A stretch of 10,454 nt of DNA from Spirogloea muscicola (lineage: Eukaryota; Streptophyta; Zygnematophyceae; Spirogloeales; Spirogloeaceae): the NCBI GenBank assembly GCA_009602725.1, contig WELB01000046.1, positions 264,158-274,611 of the forward strand, given 5' to 3'. Under the pieces are notes generated by a model. It ran no database searches. It saw only the letters and a program-made list of their open reading frames with translations, and was not told the origin of the DNA. Within the stretch, counting starts at the first letter, position 1, and each line of letters starts with the position of its first letter. The translations under genes and the position numbers were made by a program. Positions 1 to 10,454 of the stretch are shown one piece after another.

Positions 1-251
1 CCCTCTTTAGCCACATATGCAATCTGGACATTTGTCCCCCCTCTCTCTTCTTCATCTTCCCCTCTCCTCCCCCTCCCTCTCACTTTCTCTCTCCTGCGCT
101 CTCTCTCCTCTCCCCATCTCCCTCCGTTTCCCCACCCAATGCTCCCTCTCTTCTCGTCCTCCTCTACCTACTCTGCACTACCCTCTTTCTCCTGTCCCAT
201 TTGCGTTCTGCATGTCCGCTTTCGCTCGCTTGCAGGATTTGTAAAGCTCAG
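1..251 (+). other. 3' end of an intron with an extreme polypyrimidine tract
   Basis: This stretch precedes the first recognisable exon of the PLP-enzyme gene and shows no family motif in any plus frame. Bases from about 36 to 230 are almost purely C and T on the plus strand, with only scattered purines, and end in the acceptor candidates at 234-235 (cgcttgcag) and 250-251 (aaagctcag). It reads as intron with an unusually long polypyrimidine tract. Open frames here are low-complexity Ser/Leu/Pro and are not taken as genes. Confidence 0.7.
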
Positions 252-3200
252 GCGGCGCGCAGCCCAGCTGCTCGCAGTCGCAGGTCCGCCGTACGACACG
301 CTGGAGGAGGTGATCGGCTCGCGCGGCTCGCCTGGCCACGGGTCGCTGCGCGAGTTCGGCGTGACCTACCGCGAGGTGCCGGTGAGCCATGAGCCGCCCT
401 TCCTGCCCCAAACCCTTAAATCTACACCCCAACTTCACACCCTGATCCTTAACCCTCTCCTTATTGTACCGATTCCGTTCCACGATCTGCCGGTCGGAGG
501 CAGCCGGCCAGGCAGACACTGCTCCTGCATTGAGAAGATTTACTCAACTCTGCATCTACTGGCGTTGACACCACTTTTTATATATCACCTTAGCCTCATC
601 TCCTAAAGTCTGACCTCCAAGACCACAATGTGACACCTTGCCACTTTTCATAACACCTTACCCTTATCACCTAAAGTCTGACCTCCAAGACCACAATGTG
701 ACACCTTGCTCTTACCAGCTAGTTTCTTGTCATAGACTGTGGTAACTAAGGCACGCCGTCTATCACAGCAGGCGCTGTAACTGGGGAGCTAGCTCGCTAA
801 CCCTAGACCCACGAAGCTGATGGCACCGGTGCTGTGGGTTTTCTGGCGGGCAGCTCACGCAGGCGCAGACGCTGGACTGGACGGCGCTTGGCACGGCAGT
901 GGGGCCGGCGACACGGTGCGCGCTCGTGCAGCGCTCGTGCGGATACAGCTGGCGGCCCTCGCTGACGATCGCCGACATCCAACGGGCCGTTGAGGTCATC
1001 AAGGTGGTCCCCTTACTGAGACCTAGCCATGAAGCTCTCCAGTGAAGTGAAAAGGTTATGTGAAATCGTCAGTCCATCAAAAGTCGTTGCTCCTGATTAG
1101 ACCTTCTCCCGCCCAAACCTGCTAGCTCAGTGAGATCCTGAGCAAGCGCAGCTGCATTTGTCACGCGCAGCGGGCGAATCCCCACTGCGTGGTGGTCGTT
1201 GACAACTGCTACGGCGAATTCGTTGATGTACTGGAGCCGACGGCCGTGGTGAGCAATGGGGTTGAGCTGCTCTCAGCTCTCCTCTATTGGAGGTACCAGT
1301 AGACTAAGCTGGACTGTATACATCACGCTCACATCGTCGTCAATGGGTACTGGGTTTGGGGCTCAGCTAGGAGAGTCAAGCAGTGCACGCTGCGGGTTCT
1401 CAGTGACGATGCAACAGCGATGACGAGACTGAGCGATTGCCGGCGCCTGCCAACCTCAATGCAGCTGGGCTGGGGCGTTCTGCCCTGGTTCTAGACTGCT
1501 GGGTTGGCAAGGGCACGGCAGCCGGCGTAGCTCTTGGATCTACGTTGGTGCAATGACGTCAGAAAAGAGGCATTTGTCTGAGAGAATCTTGATGATGTCC
1601 TTCCTGGTCGGTCATGTTTAGATTAATAAAATTGTGAGTACGCTGCTAAATAAATATCACTTACCAGTAGGAAAAGCTCGCAGGTCCAGGTCTGAACCCT
1701 TGGCAGGGGGTTCTAATACTTAGGATATTTATGGCAAATCTTCTCGGTGTAGTATACCAAGTTAGAGTAGCAATGGAGTTCTTTTGAGTAGCAGTGGACT
1801 TTGTGGCACAGCTTAAGTCCCCTCGGTGATGAGACTACCATTCACGACGGTCATCTGATCAGCAGACAAGATGCATAGCAACCAATGGAAGCTCTCTGAG
1901 AAGGCGGGAGCCCTTGCCACATGGATAAATAGACCCTGAATCCGGCCCAACAACATGCTACAGTCTCCTTTGGGTCTCGTTCGATTAGGCTAGGTTCGAA
2001 GTTGATCAGCAGCTGATGAGTCCAGGCGATGATATGCCTTGATGAGCAAGCTGATGGATACTTACTTGGAGTCTCTTCCTTTCCAATCAACAGCTCTTAA
2101 GCCTCTGCTAAAGGGGAGGGTAGGGCGTTCAGAACAGATCACCAAGGGAATGTCCTATTGCTCTTGAAGGCATACGAAACTTCTGCAAGTTGGAGCTCAT
2201 ACCTGTTGTCGTTTCGCCAAGTACAAGGAAATGTCTCGGTGATTTGATGTCATCATGTGTCTTACATCACTATCTTACTTGAGCCTGCTTTGTGTCGCAG
2301 GGAGCGGACTTGATTGCAGGCAGCCTGATCAAGAACCCAGGCGGCGCGGTTGCGCCCAGCGGCGGGTACATTGCCGGCAGCGCGGAGCTCGTGGATGCAG
2401 CCGCTGCTCGGCTGTCGGCACCGGGCATCAGCCGCGACGCAGGTGCGGCGGGCAGCGATGTCACCCGGCTCCTCGCCCAAGGCCTCTTCCTCGCACCGCA
2501 GATGGTTGGTGAGGCCATTAAGGTGCGTTCTCAGCTCAGAGCGCTAACTATTCGCTCTTATTTTTATGAGGAGTAAGAGCCTCCACATTGTCTGCGTTCC
2601 ATAATATTGCGGCTTGAGTCACATAGGTCGCAGTCGTAACTCCATGAGATGCAATTGTCAAAGTTGATGTGTTCCTGCAGAGCAGCCTTCTGGTGGCAGA
2701 CGTGATGTCTGCCGCTGGGTATGAGGTGCAGCCACCACCGAGGACCCGCCGGCATGACATCATCCAGGTCTCCATTGTTGATCTCTCACCCCGGATAATC
2801 TGGCTTTTAGCTGGCAAAATATTATCCTTAAGCTCAGTGGAAGTTCAGCTTCAAGGGCAAGGCTTAAAGGGCGCTACATTGGCAGCGCAAGTTGTGGTAT
2901 TGAGTACCTTGGAATTGCACTTACATCAGGAGACCAGTGCTTAGAAGATTTTCATTGGTGCAACTGTGGTGATGCTTTTGTTTGGCGGGTTAAGATACAG
3001 CTTGCCCCATGGTATGCAGTGCGCTGCACACCAGTTTCAAGCTTGGGCAGAATGTTATAGAGCCTCACACCGATATGCCATTGCTTGTACCTTTGGCCTG
3101 GCCTCATCTCAGGCTGTGAGGCTGGGGAGTCGCAATCGGCTGCTCAAGTTCTGCGAAGCGGTGCAGTCCCGTTGCCCAGTAGGGTCGTATATCCGCCCGA

Positions 3201-3900
3201 CCGCTGGCGCGACGCCAGGCTATGAGTCCGAGGTGCGTCCTTGCAATTGTGTTTACGCCCCACTATTCAGAGCATACAAGCTAAGCACACGGATGCTATG
3301 GGTTCTTCAGTTAGCTTGTTGTGTGCAACTTGCCGAGGGCCTGTGCTGGTACTGGCTTTTCTGGGGGGCGGTTTGATTGAAGCACACTTACGTCCACAGA
3401 GTCTGGCAGTGCTTTCCTCAGGTATGCTTCATCTTTCACATGGCTTCCATGCTTTGCAATGCAGGTAGTGTTTGCGGACGGTACCTTCATTGACGGGAGC
3501 ACCATCGAGCTGTCCTGTGACGGGCCACTGCGGGAGCCTTACGTCGTGTTCTGCCAGGTATGGTAGGCGGTGGCCCTCATAGCCAACAGTCAGTCTGGCG
3601 CCAGGACACAGCTCTTAGGGCCTCATTTCCTCCATGCTCGGGTTGTAGGGATGATCTTCCGACATACTTTGTGCTGCTACTTATTGTCAGGCCGCCACTC
3701 CAGAGTGGGCTGCATCAGCACACTTGCGCTTTGTTGTTGTTCACATAAGCATGCTGCATGCCACACTGAAGATGGAGTACCTTACCTCTTTCTTCTGTTT
3801 CGCTTGGGCTGGCTGCTAGGGAGGAACACATTGGACGCACTGGGCTCTAGCGCTGGATGCGGCGCTGGACGCACTCAAGGTTGAGAGTCACAGCAACTGA
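252..3900 (+). CDS. PLP-dependent methionine gamma-lyase/aluminium-resistance family protein (PF06838, YnbB-like), 5'-partial
   Basis: Eight 3' exons of a split gene: 252-381, 854-1003, 1171-1248, 2301-2522, 2681-2767, 3113-3232, 3465-3557 and 3820-3900 (stop TGA 3898-3900), about 319 residues. Seen in order: PPYDTLEEVIG; QRSCGYSWRPSLTI; VVDNCYGEFVD; GSLIKNPGG, whose Lys is the expected Schiff-base lysine for pyridoxal phosphate; GGYIAG; AVRLGSRNRLL; FIDGSTIELSCDGP; and C-terminal GGTHWTHWALALD. These match the family usually annotated as methionine gamma-lyase or 'cystathionine beta-lyase involved in aluminium resistance', common in cyanobacteria and Firmicutes; its true substrate is poorly established. 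All seven visible introns are phase 0. The first acceptor is uncertain: AG at 250-251 fits family length best, AG at 234-235 would add five in-frame codons. The N-terminal part lies left of the window. Family call is firm; substrate is not. Confidence 0.93.
382..853 (+). other. Intron of the PLP-enzyme gene (472 bases)
   Basis: Donor gtgagc follows the codon ending at 381, and acceptor ggcag ends at 853. Flanking codons join in phase 0 (…YREVP then LTQAQTLDW), matching the family alignment. The intron holds a two-copy tandem repeat (571-708) and no recognisable gene. Confidence 0.85.
571..708 (+). repeat. Two-copy tandem repeat, unit 68-70 bases
   Basis: Unit 1 is 571-640 and unit 2 is 641-708. 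Both open with ccactttt and both contain ctaaagtctgacctccaaga followed by ccacaatgtgacaccttg. The shared right-hand part (602-640 and 670-708) is identical. The left-hand parts differ by a two-base gap and a few substitutions. The identity suggests a recent local duplication inside the intron. Confidence 0.9.
1249..2300 (+). other. Long intron of the PLP-enzyme gene (1052 bases)
   Basis: Donor gtgagc starts at 1249 after …EPTAV, and the acceptor tgtgtcgcag ends at 2300 before GADLIAGSL; the join is phase 0. It is by far the longest intron in the window and locally AT-rich around 1614-1665. I found no open frame, RNA fold or transposon ends in it that I can support. The short minus-strand frame at 1851-2090 has no recognisable family. 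Confidence 0.85.
2768..3112 (+). other. Intron of the PLP-enzyme gene (345 bases)
   Basis: Donor gtctcc begins at 2768 after …RRHDIIQ, and acceptor catctcag ends at 3112 before AVRLGSRN. In bacterial homologues these two segments are contiguous, which supports the splice. Nothing else was recognised inside. A plus-strand open frame at 2966-3376 runs through intron, exon and intron and is not a separate gene. Confidence 0.85.
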
Positions 3901-4207
3901 CAAGAAGGCCAGGGCCGCGGTTCCGGCACAAATGTATGACAAAACTTTGCGGCTATGAGCAACAAACATGCAAAGTTCGTCTACACGACCTGCCAGATGT
4001 GGCCCTTGAGCATGCAACCGAGCCCTTGCATTATTAGTCCTCCTCCTCAAAGGCAGGTTTGGCACTATGGACCTATTATTCAAGCAGTCAGGCGTGGCTG
4101 CATTGCAAAAAGCAGGCAATTTGTCCTGCTCTACAGTTGCACGCCACAAGTTGTAAGTACAATAATGGGTGGTAATAGTCAAGGAGAGATAACATGCAAG
4201 ATGTAAG
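3901..4207. other. Convergent intergenic region between the PLP-enzyme and agmatine deiminase genes
   Basis: The plus-strand gene stops at 3900 and the minus-strand deiminase stops at 4208, leaving 307 bases for both 3' UTRs. Plus-strand TGTAA motifs occur at 4152-4156 and 4202-4206. I found no TGTAA on the minus strand in the gap. No coding signal was recognised. Confidence 0.75.
4152..4156 (+). terminator. Possible TGTAA polyadenylation signal of the PLP-enzyme gene
   Basis: TGTAA is the usual green-algal poly(A) signal. This copy lies about 250 bases after the TGA at 3898-3900, a normal distance. A second TGTAA at 4202-4206 touches the end of the opposing deiminase coding region, so use of that one would make the two transcripts overlap. 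A five-base motif is weak evidence on its own. Confidence 0.35.
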
Positions 4208-7830
<3,623 letters not shown>

Positions 7831-7914
7831 TGCGCGCAGCCGAATCACGCGACGAGGCGTCAGCGAGGCTGGTCGGCCATCAGTCGTCCGCCGCCGCACG
7901 TCCTGGAGGCGCAG
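7831..7914. promoter_or_regulatory. Short divergent promoter region between agmatine deiminase and the SIS-domain gene
   Basis: The deiminase starts at 7830 on the minus strand, and plus-strand SIS coding sequence is open from about 7915. The two genes are therefore head to head with under 100 bases between the supported coding parts. The gap is GC-rich with no evident TATA box. A shared bidirectional promoter is inferred from layout only. The SIS transcript may begin further left, antisense to deiminase exon 1. Confidence 0.4.
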
Positions 7915-9470
7915 ACCAGACTGCCTGCTGCGCTCGTCTGCGGCGGCGGCGTCGGCGGCGGCGGCAGCGGCGGCGGCAGCGGCGGCGGCGGCGGCGAGAA
8001 AACGCAGGCGGCTTCGCTGGCGCACCAGGCGCTGGCGGACATCAGCGCCGTGTTCCTGCGCGCCGGCGCCGGCCAGCACGCGGACCCTGCGCAGCTGCTT
8101 GTGGACGAGGTCTTGGAGCATCGAGACGGCGCCATATTCTTCTACGGCGTCGGTCGAGAAGGCCTCATGATGCGCGCCTTCGCCATGCGCATGGCACACC
8201 TTGGTGAGCACCTCCTTCAGCTGCAGCTGGGGAGAGGATTGTGCTTGTGATGGACCACTCGAGCCGATCATGCTGCGGCGGAGGCGGCACCGACGTCGGT
8301 GGCGGCGGCTTTGTCTGCCACTCTTGCTATGCAGTTCTGCAACAACACCCGAGCGAGTCGCAGCACTGGCCGCTACCAATGTCCTGCAGCGGCCAGCCTG
8401 TCTGTGCGCTTTGGGTGGCTGGCCTCACCGTGAGCAGTTGCAGCTTTAGGTGGCGTTGATAGCCAATCAAGTTCAACCCACTAGTCGTCGCTGAGCCCTG
8501 TCTACGTCTTCCGCTGATGACAGGGCTGCGCGTCCATGTTGTCGGGGATATGTCAACGCCAGCCATCGGCAAAGGTGAGACTTAGGCAGCGTGATGAGGC
8601 GATCTTGAGCAGCCGCCAATTTGCCAATGGCTGGCTTCGAAATTGTTTTCCGCATTTTTGCCAAGTCGTGGCTGCTGTGCAGCGCTGCCGTCTGGGCGAC
8701 TGAGCGGCATTGGCGGCGCATCCTCTGCAGGCGACCTCTTTCTGGCCAGCGCTGGGCCGGGGGGGTTCTCAACCGTCAATGCGCTGTTGGGGGTAGCAGG
8801 AGGCGCCGGTGCGCGGACTGTAGTGATTACAGCACGGCCTGAGGGCTCCGCGTCAGCTCTCGCCGACAGCATTGCAGTGCTTCCTGCGCAGACAATGGCT
8901 GACACTCAGGTCAGCCCCGCTATGGAGCCGCCGGTGGAGCAGCTCTCAGTGAGGAGGGAGCCCCGCACTTTAGGCGACGTTGGAGATGCCACGCCGCCAG
9001 TGACCGTTGGCAGCGCGGCCATTGCTGCCAGCTGCCTGCCGCAGCTGCAAAGTGACCAAGCTGCCACCTCCGCGCCTGAGGTCGGCAGGCCGGAGGGGGC
9101 TGCTGTTGTCGAAGCTGCAGAAGATGAAAGCTCACTCCATCATGCCCTGGGTATTGAGCAAGCGACGCCAACCGAGGGGAGGGCCAGCCAGGGCCACCGC
9201 TTCTATGAGGCGGCCTCCATGGAATCTATTGTGGCGAATATGGAGGCCTCCCACATACCTTCCAGTGTGGATGAGCTGAATGGTGGCGACTTTGCCGCCT
9301 CCAGCGACTCCCGCCCGGGGGCGGTGGAGGAGGAGGAGGAGTTGCTGCCGATGGGCAGCATCTTTGAGGGCGCTCTGTTCGTGCTCGCTGAGATCGTGGT
9401 CCTCCTCCTCCGCCGCGCGCTCAACATCTCCACAGATGAGATGCTTGTCCGACACACAAACATGGAGTGA
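7915..9470 (+). CDS. SIS-domain sugar isomerase-like protein (6-phospho-3-hexuloisomerase type), 5' end unresolved
   Basis: Three exons: about 7915-8203, 8524-8574 and 8731-9470 (stop TGA 9468-9470). Seen: Gly-rich linker; a helix leading to FFYGVGREGLMMRAFAMRM; GLRVHVVGDMSTPAIGKGD; LASAGPGGFSTVNALLG; ARTVVITARPEGSASALAD; PAQTMAD; and the C-terminal LPMGSIFEGALFVLAEIVV ending in DEMLVRHTNME. This is the order in SIS proteins related to 6-phospho-3-hexuloisomerase, a ketose-phosphate isomerase fold; the substrate here is unknown. Both introns are phase 1 and split Gly codons. A roughly 147-residue acidic, Ala/Ser/Pro-rich insertion (8904-9344) parts PAQTMAD from LPMGS. No ATG occurs in any plus frame from 7831 to 8165, so the start lies in an unseen upstream exon or is not AUG. 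A phase-0 acceptor (gcgcag, ending 7914) is possible, hence the start given. Confidence 0.85.
7942..7995 (+). repeat. (GGC)n trinucleotide tract encoding a Gly-rich linker
   Basis: Eighteen codons, almost all GGC with interspersed AGC and one GTC, read GGGVGGGGSGGGSGGGGG in the SIS-gene frame. On the opposite strand the same tract would be a GCC-rich piece of the deiminase 5' leader or promoter. The tract is a likely site of length variation between strains. Confidence 0.85.
8204..8523 (+). other. Intron 1 of the SIS-domain gene (320 bases)
   Basis: Donor gtgagc (8204) follows MAHLG, and acceptor tgatgacag (ending 8523) precedes LRVHVVGDM; the split Gly codon G|GG restores the family sequence. 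It contains GGC-rich repeats around 8275-8310 enclosing a perfect 14-base palindrome at 8288-8301. No gene is seen inside. Confidence 0.85.
8288..8301. promoter_or_regulatory. Perfect 14-base palindrome with ACGT core
   Basis: CACCGACGTCGGTG reads the same on both strands and is flanked by GGCGG on both sides. GACGTC is the core bound by many bZIP factors in plants and algae. It lies in the first recognised intron of the SIS gene, about 460 bases from the deiminase start, a plausible place for an enhancer. Function is inference only. Confidence 0.3.
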
Positions 9471-9493
9471 AAACATCAGTGCTTTGCTTAGGA

Positions 9494-9498
9494 TGTAA
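9494..9498 (+). terminator. Possible TGTAA polyadenylation signal of the SIS-domain gene
   Basis: TGTAA occurs 23 bases after the stop codon at 9468-9470. It matches the green-algal poly(A) signal but would give an unusually short 3' UTR, so a later signal may be the real one. Confidence 0.35.
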
Positions 9499-10073
9499 AT
9501 TTTGCACGTGCCCGCAGCTTCAAGCAAATTACATTTCTGGTCTTAAAGGCAGCGCCGTTGCTACATAATTGCTCATCGTTGACATTATGCCGTACTCTTC
9601 AAGAATTGCCAGGCCCCCGTATGCGATGCAGCATGCAAAGTTATATCCAGCAATGCAGTGGGTGCCAGTGGCTCGAATCAGTTGCCAGGCCTGGAGTTAG
9701 TGCATGGCTGTCGACTGGTAGTACAAGCATTGCTATAGTGTCTGGCGTCCATGTGGGTGCCTCGGCCACGAGCTTCGTCGTGAGTTCCAGAGCCGCGCAG
9801 GCAGAGTGTGCTCCTCTGCGGTGCGCATGACGGCCACAGCTAAGCCAAGGCTCTTGTAGGAGCTCAGGTTTTTGATACAAGGATTCTGCAGAAGCAGACG
9901 TGGATGTGAAACGCCAGTCCAAACTTGCGATGGACAAACGAAGTGCCTGCCTAATCTAGTACTCTGCAGACTCCCACTTCCTTTCCTCCTTCCTTGCCTT
10001 GAATTAGAAGAGCTGTCTGCAATCCTTAGTCAAAAGCCGCAAGTAGGATTTTAGTAGCAGAACAGAGGAAGTT

Positions 10074-10107
10074 AAACCCTGGCCATTGGAGAGGTGAAGG
10101 GTTTAGG
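10074..10107. promoter_or_regulatory. Inverted pair of AAACCCT telo-box-like motifs upstream of OLA1
   Basis: AAACCCT at 10074-10080 is followed by its reverse complement AGGGTTT at 10098-10104, read on as AGGGTTTAGG. In land plants the telo-box AAACCCTAA is common in promoters of ribosomal and translation genes; OLA1 is ribosome-associated. Neither copy is the full nine-base box, and use in this organism is inferred. Confidence 0.35.
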
Positions 10108-10169
10108 CCAGGACCCCCAGCCGGGGCTTAGCCATCCTCGCTGCCGCCCCTGCGCCGTCTCCGCACCTC

Positions 10170-10200
10170 GCCGCCGCCGCTGCCGCCGCCGCCGCTGCCG
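10170..10200 (+). repeat. (GCC)n-rich tract in the OLA1 leader region
   Basis: Near-perfect GCC repeats with two GCT interruptions. The tract is the approximate reverse complement of the (GCG)n tract at 10285-10307, so if both are transcribed they could pair in the 5' UTR. Confidence 0.85.
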
Positions 10201-10284
10201 ACGAGGGTGCCATTAGAGTGTGGCTTAGCTCGGAGGTACTCGGAGCGGCCCGGGTGTGGAGCGAGAGAAGGGCCCGAGGACGGT

Positions 10285-10307
10285 GCGGCGGCGGCGGCGG
10301 CGGCGGC
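10285..10307 (+). repeat. (GCG)n tract directly before the OLA1 start codon
   Basis: Seven GCG triplets plus GC run up to the ATG at 10309-10311. The start context is GCC-ATG-C. The position, ending two bases before the start codon, places it in the 5' UTR. Confidence 0.9.
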
Positions 10308-10308
10308 C

Positions 10309-10454
10309 ATGCCGCCGAAGAAGAAGGACGGGCCGCCGGTGGAGCGGCCCATCCTGGGACGCTTCTCCAGCCACCTCAAGATCGGCATCGTGAGCGCCCG
10401 AGCCGAGCCAAGCCCCGCAGCCGCGCCTGGCCCGGACTCGAACGCCCGCCCTGC
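10309..10454 (+). CDS. OLA1: Obg-like ATPase 1 (OLA1/YchF), first exon, 3'-partial
   Basis: OLA1/YchF is a TRAFAC-class P-loop ATPase of the Obg family that associates with ribosomes and stress responses. Exon 1 is 10309-10389 and encodes 27 residues: MPPKKKDGP at the start, then ERPILGRF and HLKIGI. This is the characteristic eukaryotic OLA1 N-terminus (MPPKK… then LGR… then LKIGIVGLPNVGKS). A phase-0 donor gtgagc starts at 10390, just where the family continues V-G-L-P-N-V-G-K-S, so the P-loop lies on exon 2 beyond the window. Reading on past 10389 stays open to the edge but gives an Ala/Pro-rich stretch unlike the family, as expected for intron (10390-10454). Only the N-terminus is seen, but the motif is distinctive. 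Confidence 0.88.
   Translation, partial: MPPKKKDGPPVERPILGRFSSHLKIGIVSARAEPSPAAAPGPDSNARP

Larger units (their letters stand above)
9471..10308. other. Intergenic region and 5' leader before OLA1
   Basis: About 840 bases separate the SIS stop from the OLA1 start, including the SIS 3' UTR and the OLA1 promoter and leader. The left half (9500-10060) is of mixed composition with no recognised protein; short open frames there (for example 9558-9830 plus and 9641-9937 minus) match no family I know. The right part becomes very GC-rich and holds telo-box-like motifs (10074-10107) and GCC and GCG tracts (10170-10200, 10285-10307). Confidence 0.7.

Noticed and set aside
2013-2023. CTGATGAGTCC, which resembles the conserved core of a hammerhead ribozyme
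   Set aside because: The matching GGAC-GAAA half of stem II does not follow. The only nearby CGAAAC (about 2174) is too far away and no stems could be drawn.
2966-3376. 136-codon plus-strand open frame
   Set aside because: It reads through an intron into the PLP-enzyme exon at 3113-3232 and on into the next intron; it is not a separate gene.
9641-9937. 98-codon minus-strand open frame between the SIS gene and OLA1
   Set aside because: No recognisable domain, no supporting splice sites or neighbours, and a length expected by chance in this composition.
10128-10388. 86-codon minus-strand open frame with Gly and Ala runs
   Set aside because: It is the reverse of the OLA1 leader repeats and exon 1; the low-complexity protein is a product of the GCC and GCG tracts.

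Overview
This window is nuclear DNA of a eukaryote, most likely a GC-rich, intron-dense green alga of the Chlorella/Coccomyxa (trebouxiophyte) kind. The pointers are: compact genes cut into many short exons with GT-AG introns; (GGC)n trinucleotide tracts next to start codons; a plant-type agmatine deiminase; a cyanobacteria-like PLP enzyme; and TGTAA motifs (the green-algal poly(A) signal) behind two stops. The lineage is inferred from these features, not proven. No prokaryotic operon, mobile element, CRISPR array, rRNA or tRNA gene was seen.

Layout. (1) 1-3900, plus strand: the 3' eight exons of a PLP-dependent 'methionine gamma-lyase / aluminium resistance' family protein (PF06838, YnbB-like). 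Its N-terminal exons lie off the left edge. (2) 3901-4207: a short convergent tail-to-tail gap. (3) 4208-7830, minus strand: a complete 12-exon agmatine deiminase (414 residues), which turns agmatine into N-carbamoylputrescine on the plant route to putrescine. (4) About 7831-7914: a very short head-to-head gap. (5) About 7915-9470, plus strand: a SIS-domain (6-phospho-3-hexuloisomerase-like) protein. Its last exon carries a large acidic low-complexity insertion, and its start codon could not be found. (6) 9471-10308: intergenic/5' leader with AAACCCT (telo-box-like) motifs and complementary GCC and GCG tracts. (7) 10309 to the right edge, plus strand: exon 1 of the Obg-like ATPase OLA1/YchF, cut by an intron just before the P-loop.

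The four genes do not form an obvious pathway; they look like ordinary neighbouring housekeeping or metabolic genes. I rebuilt the exons by matching the conserved protein families to GT/AG boundaries. For the deiminase all 12 exons join in phase and give one continuous protein with every catalytic motif present. I see no clear undescribed system. The points most worth a second look are the SIS-domain insertion, the missing SIS start codon over the deiminase promoter, an altered conserved tripeptide and an extra C-terminal tail in the deiminase, and the repeat-rich OLA1 leader.
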